Assembly (NCBI GenBank): GCA_903930095.1
Contig: CAIYXE010000535.1
Coordinates: forward strand, 1 to 13,374
From: an uncultured Hyphomicrobiales bacterium
GTDB taxonomy: Bacteria; Pseudomonadota; Alphaproteobacteria; Rhizobiales; Aestuariivirgaceae
Reading direction: 5' to 3'
DNA: 13,374 nucleotides
The notes beneath the pieces were generated by a model. That model saw nothing but the letters and a program-made list of their open reading frames with translations. It was not told the DNA's origin and searched no databases. Shown here piece by piece: positions 7,872-13,374 of this stretch (its first letter is position 1; each line of letters starts with the position of its first letter). Both the position numbers and the translations under genes were made by a program.

Positions 7872-8839
7872 GCTTGAACTTCACCCCTAAGTTTGAGAAC
7901 CTGCTGCGCCGTATCCTCATCGGTGACCAGCGACGTGATGTAGCCGCCAGTGAGGGCAGCAGAGATCGGGCGAACCTTGGTCTCGCCTGCCGCCACCCCG
8001 ATGATGCGCGGGCAGCGCGCGATCTCACCCGGTTCAATGGCGACGAGCAGGCGGTTCAGAGCGAGGTCAGCAATCTTGCCGTCCTCCTGAATCAGATGCG
8101 CCATGAATTCCGCCACCACGCCCTTCTTCACCAGCCGCTCACGCTCCTGCTGGGCCTGGGGATGCAGATCATAATAGGACGAGCCCGTGGCCAGGATGGA
8201 GCCAATGCCGACCAGCGCCACGGTCGCCCGGCGCGATAAGTCGAAGACCTCCCGAATCGATGCCATGTCCATGAGCATGTCGCGCTGCTTGCGGCTTTCC
8301 GCGAACAGTGGTGCATGAACAACCAGCGCCTGGCCACCGAGCTTGGCTGCAAGCTTGGACACCAGGTTGTTGACGTCGGTGAAGAACTTTCCCTGAACCC
8401 CGCCTGTCAGCGGAACAACTTTCACATCATAGGTCCGAACAGACTTCAGGTTTTCGACGAACTCCGCAACCGCCTTGCCTCCCGTGATGGCGATGACATC
8501 TCCATCCTTCAGCCCATCCAGGAAATGATATCCCGCGACGATGCTCACCTGGCGAAGCGTCAGTTCAGGATTGCCTGCGATGGTTGGAGCCACGACGGCG
8601 GCCTGCAGGCTGCCGCTTGCGGTCAGCGCCGATTCCACCACCACAAGTCGCTGGAACGGCGTCTCTATCGAAATCCGCACCATACCTAACCTGCGCCCTT
8701 CGGCGATCAGCCGGTTCACCTTGGATTTGGAGAGCTTCAGCTTTTCCGCAATGTCAGCCTGCGTCTCGCCCTCGATGAAGTGCAGCACCAGGACGGTGTG
8801 CATCTGCCGGAGTGCTTCAAGATCATCCATCTCTTCCAT
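7868..8839 (-). CDS. SorC/DeoR-type transcriptional regulator
   Basis: This 323-residue protein has an N-terminal helix-turn-helix (residues about 25-51, with TQADIAEKLKLSKSKVNRLI) and a C-terminal SorC sugar-binding domain. That domain shows DVIAITGGKAVAEFV (114-128), VVPLTGGVQGKF (141-152), LVGIGSI (209-215) and IGVAAGETKV (280-289). The relatives EryD, LsrR, DeoR (Bacillus) and SorC bind phosphorylated sugars and usually repress their own operons until the ligand appears. The gene lies inside the operon it probably controls, 8 nt after the permease stop and overlapping the reductase start, so it would be autoregulated. The start at 8839 lacks a clear ribosome-binding site; an ATG at 8830 is an alternative. 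Its likely targets are the paired palindromes at 12449 and 12541. Confidence 0.88.
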   Translation of the reverse strand: MEEMDDLEALRQMHTVLVLHFIEGETQADIAEKLKLSKSKVNRLIAEGRRLGMVRISIETPFQRLVVVESALTASGSLQAAVVAPTIAGNPELTLRQVSIVAGYHFLDGLKDGDVIAITGGKAVAEFVENLKSVRTYDVKVVPLTGGVQGKFFTDVNNLVSKLAAKLGGQALVVHAPLFAESRKQRDMLMDMASIREVFDLSRRATVALVGIGSILATGSSYYDLHPQAQQERERLVKKGVVAEFMAHLIQEDGKIADLALNRLLVAIEPGEIARCPRIIGVAAGETKVRPISAALTGGYITSLVTDEDTAQQVLKLRGEVQA

Positions 8840-8847
8840 GTGGCGGA

Positions 8848-9813
8848 CTATCCCTTGCGCTTGACGAGGTAATGGTCAAACGTGACCGCCGACAGCAGGA
8901 TCGAGCCACGAATGATGTCCTGCCAATAAACCGAAACATCGAGAAGCGTAAGCGAGGAGGAGACGACGGCCAGCAGCAGCGCGCCCAGGATTGCCCCCAG
9001 AATGCTGCCAGAGCCGCCGGAGAGTGAGGCACCGCCGATGACCGCAGCCGCGATCACATTCAGTTCCATGCCGATTCCGAAGGTCGGCTGGGCGGAGCCG
9101 AATCGCGCCATGTAGATGACCCCAGCGACACCGCAAAGCGTCGAGGTCAGAACGGTGGTGAGGAAGATCACCTTCTTGGTCCGGACGCCGGAATAGGCCG
9201 CAGCCTTCGGGTTCGAGCCTGTATAGACGACTTTCCGGAAAGCCGTCGTTCGCCGCAGAAGGAAATCGAAGACCACGACGAAAGCGATGAAGATCAGGAT
9301 CACCACCGGGATGGGACCGACTGAGCCGGTGCCGATCCACTTGAACTCCGGCGGCAGGGTGAAGAGACCCAGCGGGCGGCCGCCTGTTCCCAGCATGCAG
9401 AGGCCGCGTGCAATCACCATCACGCCCAGCGACACGATGAAGTGATGGAGCCCCACCCACGTCACCATGATCCCCATGAACCCGCCGATCGCAGCGCAGG
9501 CGATGATGGCGATGAGAGACGCTGTCCACGGATCGAGCCCGGCCAGGAACAGGCTCCCCGCGATTACCATGGCGAGTGCCGTCACGGAGCCCACCGAAAG
9601 ATCGATGCCACCCGAAATCAGGAGGATGGTCATCCCGATCACCACGATCGCCTCGACGGAGAAGGATTTGACCATGGAGAGGAGGTTGTCGGCCGTCAGA
9701 AAATAGGGCGAGGCAAAAGACATCACCACGAAGATCAGCGCAATGATGACCACGAGGCCGGTCTCCCGCGCCCTGAACAGCCCGGAGAGAGCGCCCTTGT
9801 CCTGACTTCCCAT
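8848..9813 (-). CDS. Ribose-type ABC importer permease (RbsC-like)
   Basis: Inner-membrane permease of the BPD_transp_2 family, 321 residues from the ATG at 9813. It has about eight to ten hydrophobic segments, the conserved GGIDLSVGSV motif (68-77), and the cytoplasmic coupling segment near VIAAAVIGGASLSGG (253-267). Only one permease gene is present, so it should form a homodimer, as in RbsC, unlike the LsrC/LsrD pair. The ATG at 9813 is preferred because AAGGA lies 7 nt upstream. A GTG at 9837 overlapping the ATPase stop would add eight polar residues. It works with the ATPase and binding protein encoded just upstream. Confidence 0.92.
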   Translation of the reverse strand: MGSQDKGALSGLFRARETGLVVIIALIFVVMSFASPYFLTADNLLSMVKSFSVEAIVVIGMTILLISGGIDLSVGSVTALAMVIAGSLFLAGLDPWTASLIAIIACAAIGGFMGIMVTWVGLHHFIVSLGVMVIARGLCMLGTGGRPLGLFTLPPEFKWIGTGSVGPIPVVILIFIAFVVVFDFLLRRTTAFRKVVYTGSNPKAAAYSGVRTKKVIFLTTVLTSTLCGVAGVIYMARFGSAQPTFGIGMELNVIAAAVIGGASLSGGSGSILGAILGALLLAVVSSSLTLLDVSVYWQDIIRGSILLSAVTFDHYLVKRKG

Positions 9814-9829
9814 GCTCTTGTCCTTCACG

Positions 9830-11338
9830 TCACGCACTGCGCTTCTGCCAACCCGTGTTCGAGGCCAGCTGCATGATGGCCTCCTCGCTCAGCCGCTCGG
9901 CTGGCAGTTCGCCGGTGACGCGGCCCTCGGCAATCACCATGACGCGGTCACAGAGCCCGATCAGTTCGGGCAGTTCGGAGGAAATCACCAGGATGCCGAC
10001 GCCCTGCTCCGCCAGGCCGCGCAGGATCTTGTGGATCTCTGATTTCGCGCCGACATCGACCCCGCGCGTGGGTTCGTCGAGGAAGATCACCTTGGGCTTG
10101 ACGGCGAGGAGCTTGGCCAGCGCCACCTTCTGCTGATTGCCACCTGACAATGATGAAACCTTCTGCCCCACCCCTGCCGACTTCAGGTTCAACTGCCGCC
10201 CCAGCGCCTCCGCCAGGCGGGTTTCTGCACCCTTGTCGATGAGGCCCGGCCCGCGCGAGACTTGCGACAGGTTCAGCGCGGAAACATTCGCCGCGATGGG
10301 CAGATCGAGGAAGACGCCATCGCCCTTTCGGTCCTCCGAGAGATAGACGATGCCCTCCGCGATTGCTTCGGCATAGCTCTTGAGATCAAGGTCGCGGCCC
10401 TGCAGCCGCACACGGCCACGCGCATTGCCTTCAAGCCGGCAGATGCCGCGCATGATCTCCGAGCGCCCTGCCCCGATGAGGCCCGCAACGCCCAGGATCT
10501 CGCCCGCGCGGAGTTCGAAGCTGATGTCCCGGAAGCGCCGGTCACTCAGGCCCTCGACCTGCAGGACCGGCGGTCCGGGCGGCGTGGTCAACTTGGGCGG
10601 ATAGAGACTTTCGATCTTCCGGCCGACCATGGCATTGACGACGTCTTCCGGTGTGGTCTCGCAAACCTTGTCCGTCCGGATATGCTGGCCGTCGCGGAAC
10701 ACCGATACCCGGTCGCAGTTCTCGAAGATCTCGACCATGCGGTGGGAAATGTAGATGATAGCGATGCCCTGGGCCGTCAGCTTGCGCATGATCGCGAACA
10801 GCAACTGCGCCTCGCGCTCCGTCAGCGCGGCGGTGGGCTCGTCAAGTATCAGGATGCGGCAGTCGAGGGTGAGCGCCTTGGCGATCTCGACCAGTTGCTG
10901 GTTGGAGATCGAGAGATCGCGCACCAGAATGCTGGGGTCGATATCGGCAAGCTGGGCGAGGACGCTGCGCGCCTTGGCCCTGAGGCCGGCCGCATCCATC
11001 AGGAACCTGCGGCTCTGGTTTGTGGCAGCCATGAAGATGTTTTCGGCGACCGAAACGTCCGGGCAAAGAGCAATCTCCTGGTGCACGAAGCCAATGCCGA
11101 GCCGCTGCGCGTGGGCTGGCGAGGGCATGCGCACGGGCCTGCCGTCGATGAGTATCTCGCCGCTGTCCGGCTGGATGATGCCGTCGATGACATTCATCAA
11201 GGTGGACTTGCCTGCGCCATTCTCTCCAGCGATCGCGTGGATCTCTCCGCGCCTGAGATCGAAGTTGATGCCGCGCAGCGCACGGACTGGACCGAAGCTG
11301 CGGCTGACGTTCCGGATCTCCAGGACAGTATCGGGCAT
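9830..11338 (-). CDS. Ribose-type ABC importer ATPase (RbsA-like, two nucleotide-binding domains)
   Basis: A fused double ATPase of 502 residues that powers sugar import. The first domain has Walker [10 protein letters not shown] (38-46), a degenerate signature LSISNQQ (142-148) and Walker [13 protein letters not shown] (161-172). The second has the degenerate Walker [10 protein letters not shown] (286-294) usual for this family, the signature LSGGNQQK (397-404) and Walker [13 protein letters not shown] (417-428). The ATG at 11338 is preceded by AGGGGAAAG, a good ribosome-binding site; an in-frame GTG at 11374 would add 12 residues without support. It is 59 nt from the binding-protein gene, and that gap carries a stable hairpin (11361-11387). 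Confidence 0.94.
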   Translation of the reverse strand: MPDTVLEIRNVSRSFGPVRALRGINFDLRRGEIHAIAGENGAGKSTLMNVIDGIIQPDSGEILIDGRPVRMPSPAHAQRLGIGFVHQEIALCPDVSVAENIFMAATNQSRRFLMDAAGLRAKARSVLAQLADIDPSILVRDLSISNQQLVEIAKALTLDCRILILDEPTAALTEREAQLLFAIMRKLTAQGIAIIYISHRMVEIFENCDRVSVFRDGQHIRTDKVCETTPEDVVNAMVGRKIESLYPPKLTTPPGPPVLQVEGLSDRRFRDISFELRAGEILGVAGLIGAGRSEIMRGICRLEGNARGRVRLQGRDLDLKSYAEAIAEGIVYLSEDRKGDGVFLDLPIAANVSALNLSQVSRGPGLIDKGAETRLAEALGRQLNLKSAGVGQKVSSLSGGNQQKVALAKLLAVKPKVIFLDEPTRGVDVGAKSEIHKILRGLAEQGVGILVISSELPELIGLCDRVMVIAEGRVTGELPAERLSEEAIMQLASNTGWQKRSA

Positions 11339-11360
11339 GGTGCTTTCCCCTGTGGGAGAA

Positions 11361-11387
11361 GCCCGCCCCACCACCGGCAGGACGGGC
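11361..11387 (-). promoter_or_regulatory. Intercistronic mRNA hairpin between binding-protein and ATPase genes
   Basis: In the minus-strand RNA, GCCCGUCC pairs with GGGGCGGGC-side bases to give an 8-bp stem (seven Watson-Crick pairs and one G-U) with an 11-nt loop. It starts about 10 nt after the binding-protein stop. No U-tract follows, so it is not a classic terminator. In ABC-importer operons, hairpins here commonly stabilise the upstream message so that the binding protein is made in excess; that role is inferred. Confidence 0.55.
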
Positions 11388-11397
11388 CGCCGGGAGG

Positions 11398-12408
11398 TCA
11401 GTTGCGGCCTTCCATATACTTGGCAAGGTCGAAACTGTCAGCATTGTCCTTGGTGATCACGGCAAAGCCGTTGTCCATGTAAGGGAACTGCATCGGGTTG
11501 AAGCCCGAGACCTTGTAATCGTTGAAGGGATCGATCAGCCCCGGGTGAGCGCCGAGGAACGTGTTCATGAAGCCCAGGAAGCCCTGAACACCCTGGTTGG
11601 GGTTCAAAGCCATGTGGATGTTTCCGGCCTTGATCTCCGCCAGCGTCGTGGGCGTCACGTCAGCATGCATGATGATGACCTTCTTACCCGACTCCTTGAC
11701 CGCCGCGACAGCACCCTCGGCGGAGCCCGCTTCCGGGATCCAGATGGCAGCCAGATTCGGATTGGCCTGCAGCATTGTTGTCACAGCCTGATAGGCCACG
11801 TTCGAGTCCTGGTTGCTCGCCTGGCGGCCGACCAGCTTCATCTTCGGATAGTTCTTCTCCATGTATGCGATGAAGGCTGTCACCCGCAGGTCATGGTTTG
11901 ACTGACCGGGATTCTCGAGCACGGCATATTCGGCGCTGTCACCCACGGTCTTGACGATCTCCTCGGCAGCAAACTTCGCTTCGGCGACGTTGTCGGAGGT
12001 CACATAGGCGGTGCGCTTGGACTTGGGGCTGTCGGCTGCAAATGTGGTGACCGAAACGCCAGCCCCGATCGCCGCGTTGATGGGGTCGATGAACGGATCA
12101 GCCTGCATCGGGTGGAGCAGAATGCCCGCTGGCTTCTTCACCAGGTCCTGTTCGAAGGAGGCAATCTGCTTGGCGATGTCGTAATCCGGCGTTCCGGAGA
12201 ACACCGCGGTGCAGCCAAGTGACTCCGCGGCCTGCTTGAAGCCCTGGAACACCGGAACCCAATAGGGATGGCCAGAGACCATCACGTTCATCATATAGGT
12301 CTCGCCGGGCTCACAGGCAAACTTGCCTGCAGCCGAAGCGACACCGGAAATGCCCAGGCAAGCCGACAGCGCCAGGGCAACAAGCGAAAAGCGTCTCGCG
12401 AACTTCAT
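11398..12408 (-). CDS. Periplasmic sugar-binding protein of ribose-type ABC importer (RbsB-like)
   Basis: A 336-residue periplasmic-binding protein of the Peripla_BP_4 group that should capture the substrate and deliver it to the importer. The Sec signal peptide is clear: MKFARR, a hydrophobic core, then GVASA with cleavage predicted after Ala26. LSAC at 14-17 looks like a lipobox, but the hydrophobic stretch before it is too short, so a soluble protein is favoured. Cys32 and Cys66 could form a disulfide in the mature protein. The binding-cleft pattern runs through [31 protein letters not shown] and [14 protein letters not shown]. The ATG at 12408 has the strongest ribosome-binding site of the operon (GGGAGGAAATC). 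It is the first gene after the promoter. No ligand can be named from sequence. Confidence 0.92.
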   Translation of the reverse strand: MKFARRFSLVALALSACLGISGVASAAGKFACEPGETYMMNVMVSGHPYWVPVFQGFKQAAESLGCTAVFSGTPDYDIAKQIASFEQDLVKKPAGILLHPMQADPFIDPINAAIGAGVSVTTFAADSPKSKRTAYVTSDNVAEAKFAAEEIVKTVGDSAEYAVLENPGQSNHDLRVTAFIAYMEKNYPKMKLVGRQASNQDSNVAYQAVTTMLQANPNLAAIWIPEAGSAEGAVAAVKESGKKVIIMHADVTPTTLAEIKAGNIHMALNPNQGVQGFLGFMNTFLGAHPGLIDPFNDYKVSGFNPMQFPYMDNGFAVITKDNADSFDLAKYMEGRN

Positions 12409-12448
12409 GATTTCCTCCCTTTGGCAGTCGCTTCCGTCTATGGTCGAC

Positions 12449-12462
12449 TGCAATTTATTTCA
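12449..12462. promoter_or_regulatory. Candidate operator 1 (promoter-proximal palindrome)
   Basis: TGCAATTTATTTCA is an imperfect palindrome (TGnAAT-TT-ATTTCA) and differs at one base from the site at 12541. It lies just downstream of the predicted transcription start (about +18 to +31), where a bound repressor would block transcription. The SorC-type regulator encoded in the operon is the natural candidate to bind it; this is inference. Confidence 0.5.
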
Positions 12463-12479
12463 CAACATAATTTTTGTTG
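12463..12479. promoter_or_regulatory. Short dyad CAACA-N7-TGTTG beside operator 1
   Basis: A perfect 5-bp inverted repeat with a 7-nt spacer directly abuts operator 1 and covers the predicted transcription start region. It could be part of a longer regulator footprint or a binding site for a second regulator. Arms this short can arise by chance. Confidence 0.3.
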
Positions 12480-12486
12480 CATCATG

Positions 12487-12515
12487 GAAATATGAAAACC
12501 TGCTCTGGGAGTCAA
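12487..12515 (-). promoter_or_regulatory. Candidate sigma70-like promoter of the catabolic operon
   Basis: On the minus strand TTGACT (12515-12510) is followed after 17 nt by TATTTC (12492-12487). The -35 is close to consensus and the -10 is weaker, as often in regulated promoters. Transcription would start near 12480, giving a leader of roughly 70 nt before the binding-protein ATG at 12408. The surrounding 12440-12570 is much more AT-rich than the flanking genes. Confidence 0.5.
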
Positions 12516-12540
12516 ATGAAATGAGACATATTTTGTGAAT

Positions 12541-12554
12541 TGAAATTTATTTCA
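12541..12554. promoter_or_regulatory. Candidate operator 2 (upstream palindrome)
   Basis: TGAAATTTATTTCA is an inverted repeat with 6-bp arms (TGAAAT/ATTTCA) around a 2-nt centre. It matches operator 1 at 13 of 14 bases in the same orientation, 92 bp away, and lies upstream of the -35 element. Paired sites flanking a promoter suit looping or cooperative binding by a tetrameric SorC-family regulator. Confidence 0.5.
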
Positions 12555-12572
12555 GGCGAATTTACAGCGTTA

Positions 12573-12590
12573 CTTGGTAGTCAAACCAAG
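12573..12590. other. Inverted repeat at the edge of the right recombinase remnant
   Basis: CTTGGT-N6-ACCAAG is a perfect 6-bp dyad lying 9 nt before homology to the recombinase begins at about 12599. It sits where AT-rich regulatory DNA meets GC-rich recombinase DNA. It may be a regulator site or a trace of an insertion boundary; no matching copy was found at the left boundary. Confidence 0.25.
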
Positions 12591-12598
12591 CTGACAGG

Positions 12599-13233
12599 AT
12601 GCTGAACCACCGCGCCTACATCGGCGAGGCCATCCACAAGGGCACAGGCTACGCTGGCGAGCATGAGCGCCTGATTGACCAGAAGACATGGGACAATGTC
12701 CAGTCCATCCTCCAGCAGAGCCCCCGGCTTCGCGCCAACAACACCCGCGCGGAGACACCAGCCCCACTTAAGGGACTCCGCTACGGACCCGACGGTGCCG
12801 CCTTCTCGCCTACCCATACGCGGAAGGGTGATCGGCTCTACCGCTACTACGTCAGCCAGACTGTCTTGAAGCATGGCGCTGGCAAATGCACGGTAGCACG
12901 GGTCCCTGCGGCAGAAATCGAGGCCGCCGTCATCGGCCAGATTCGCGGCATGCTGCGCGCGCCTGAGGTGGTCGTGGCCACGTAGCGCGCCGCCCAGCCC
13001 GAATGTGAAGGATTGGCCGAGGACGAGGTGCGCGCGGCGCTGGCGGCTCTTGATCCGCTCTGGGCGGAACTTTTCCCCGCCGAGCAGGCGCGCATCATCC
13101 AGCTGCTGATCGAGCGCGCAGACATCGGTACCGAGGGGCTGACGCTGCGGTTCAGTTCCGGGACGGTGGGCTGGCCCAGATGGTCACTGAGGTCGGCATC
13201 ATTGCTGGCAAGAGCCAGAGGGCGGCTGCGTGA
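12599..13233 (+). pseudogene. Large serine recombinase, decayed fragment (right copy)
   Basis: The C-terminal part of a serine recombinase paralogous to the left copy. It lacks the whole catalytic domain and begins at MLNHRAYIGEAIHKGT, normally internal to the protein. It then reads GYAGEHERLIDQ and on through SPTHTRKGDRLYRYYVSQTV. Two more lesions are visible. A TAG at 12983-12985 replaces the TGG (Trp) seen at 408-410 of the left copy, and a 5-nt insertion near 13155 (GTTCAGTTCC, apparently a local duplication) shifts the frame before the expected end at 13233. The stretch between the TAG and the insertion still reads as recombinase in the same frame (PECEGLAEDEVRAALAALDP). It cannot make a functional enzyme. 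Confidence 0.85.
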
Positions 13234-13374
13234 CCGACCAGGCTGTTACCGTCACGGTCCCCTTCGCCATCCGCAAGCGCGGCGGTCGGAAGCTCGTCAT
13301 CACGCCGGACGGCACCATGACGGCACCCGTCCCACGGGCACGGGTCGACAGCACCCTCCTAAAGGCACTCGCCC
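12643..13374 (+). repeat. Direct repeat, right copy (recombinase tail + partner gene)
   Basis: Partner of the repeat at 67-794. The divergence shows the two are old paralogous copies rather than a recent duplication or the halves of one interrupted gene. They bracket the nine-gene operon in direct orientation. Confidence 0.8.
13230..13374 (+). CDS. Small HTH-containing partner protein, second copy (partial at window end)
   Basis: This gene starts with GTG overlapping the recombinase TGA (GTGA) and is open to the window edge (48 codons). It is homologous to the gene at 650: the 23 residues VTVTVPFAIRKRGGRKLVIT plus PDG are identical, while nine of those codons differ only at silent positions. 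The predicted HTH portion lies beyond the window. As at the left end, the small gene reads cleanly although the recombinase before it is broken. Confidence 0.7.
   Translation, partial: MTDQAVTVTVPFAIRKRGGRKLVITPDGTMTAPVPRARVDSTLLKALA

Noticed and set aside
10262..11482. A 406-codon open frame on the plus strand, opposite the ATPase gene
   Set aside because: It is a shadow of the high-GC ATPase gene: no recognisable domain, and the minus strand has all the ABC ATPase motifs.
12358..12369. Lipobox-like LSAC in the binding-protein signal peptide
   Set aside because: The hydrophobic stretch before the Cys is too short, and a good signal peptidase I site (GVASA) follows; a soluble periplasmic protein fits better.
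2862..12408. Assignment as a true AI-2 (lsr) operon or a true erythritol (ery) operon
   Set aside because: There is a single permease, the kinase is LyxK-like rather than LsrK-like, three oxidoreductases are present, and EryC/EryH/EryI-type isomerases are absent.
1..13374. One recombinase gene split by insertion of the operon
   Set aside because: Both flanks contain the same C-terminal portion and differ throughout, so they are two separate copies, not two halves.
1..13374. tRNA, rRNA, CRISPR array or insertion-sequence ends
   Set aside because: No cloverleaf-like, spacer-repeat or terminal-inverted-repeat pattern was noticed on reading; a dedicated search was not possible.

Overview
The window looks like alphaproteobacterial DNA, probably from the order Rhizobiales/Hyphomicrobiales or a relative. 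This rests on the high GC content with strong codon bias, the EryB/GlpD-like and SorC-type genes, and a type of serine recombinase plus small partner gene that I associate with alphaproteobacteria. Species is not determinable by eye.

Layout. Positions 1-1243 (plus strand) hold the broken C-terminal half of a large serine recombinase, a small intact gene overlapping its stop codon by 4 nt (a predicted helix-turn-helix protein), and a possible 43-residue ORF. Positions 1267-12408 hold nine intact, tightly packed minus-strand genes. In order of transcription, from right to left, they are: periplasmic sugar-binding protein, double ATPase, single permease (ribose-type ABC importer), SorC/DeoR-type regulator, aldo/keto reductase, GlpD/EryB-like FAD dehydrogenase, DhnA/LsrF-type class I aldolase, FGGY kinase (closest by eye to L-xylulokinase), and a GMC-family FAD oxidoreductase. 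Positions 12409-12598 are an AT-rich regulatory region. It has a sigma70-like promoter candidate pointing into the operon and two nearly identical 14-bp palindromes 92 bp apart. Positions 12599-13374 hold a second decayed recombinase C-terminus and the start of a second copy of the small partner gene, both on the plus strand.

How the genes work together (inference). A polyol or rare sugar is bound in the periplasm and imported by the ABC system, then oxidised and phosphorylated by the GMC oxidoreductase, the kinase and the GlpD-like enzyme in an order I cannot fix. The resulting ketose phosphate would be split by the aldolase into a triose phosphate and a short aldehyde, which the aldo/keto reductase could reduce. 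The SorC-type protein, encoded mid-operon, would sense a phosphorylated intermediate and act on the two palindromes. The regulator + kinase + RbsABC-type importer + LsrF-like aldolase set recalls the AI-2 (lsr) operon, and the GlpD-like + SorC + ABC set recalls the erythritol (ery) operon. It matches neither: there are three oxidoreductases, and no isomerase of the EryH/EryI type is seen.

The operon sits between two directly oriented, diverged copies (about 730 nt compared, two small indels) of the same recombinase tail plus partner gene. Both recombinase copies are dead, while the partner gene is open in both. This marks the site as an old mobile-element landing zone and the operon as accessory DNA.
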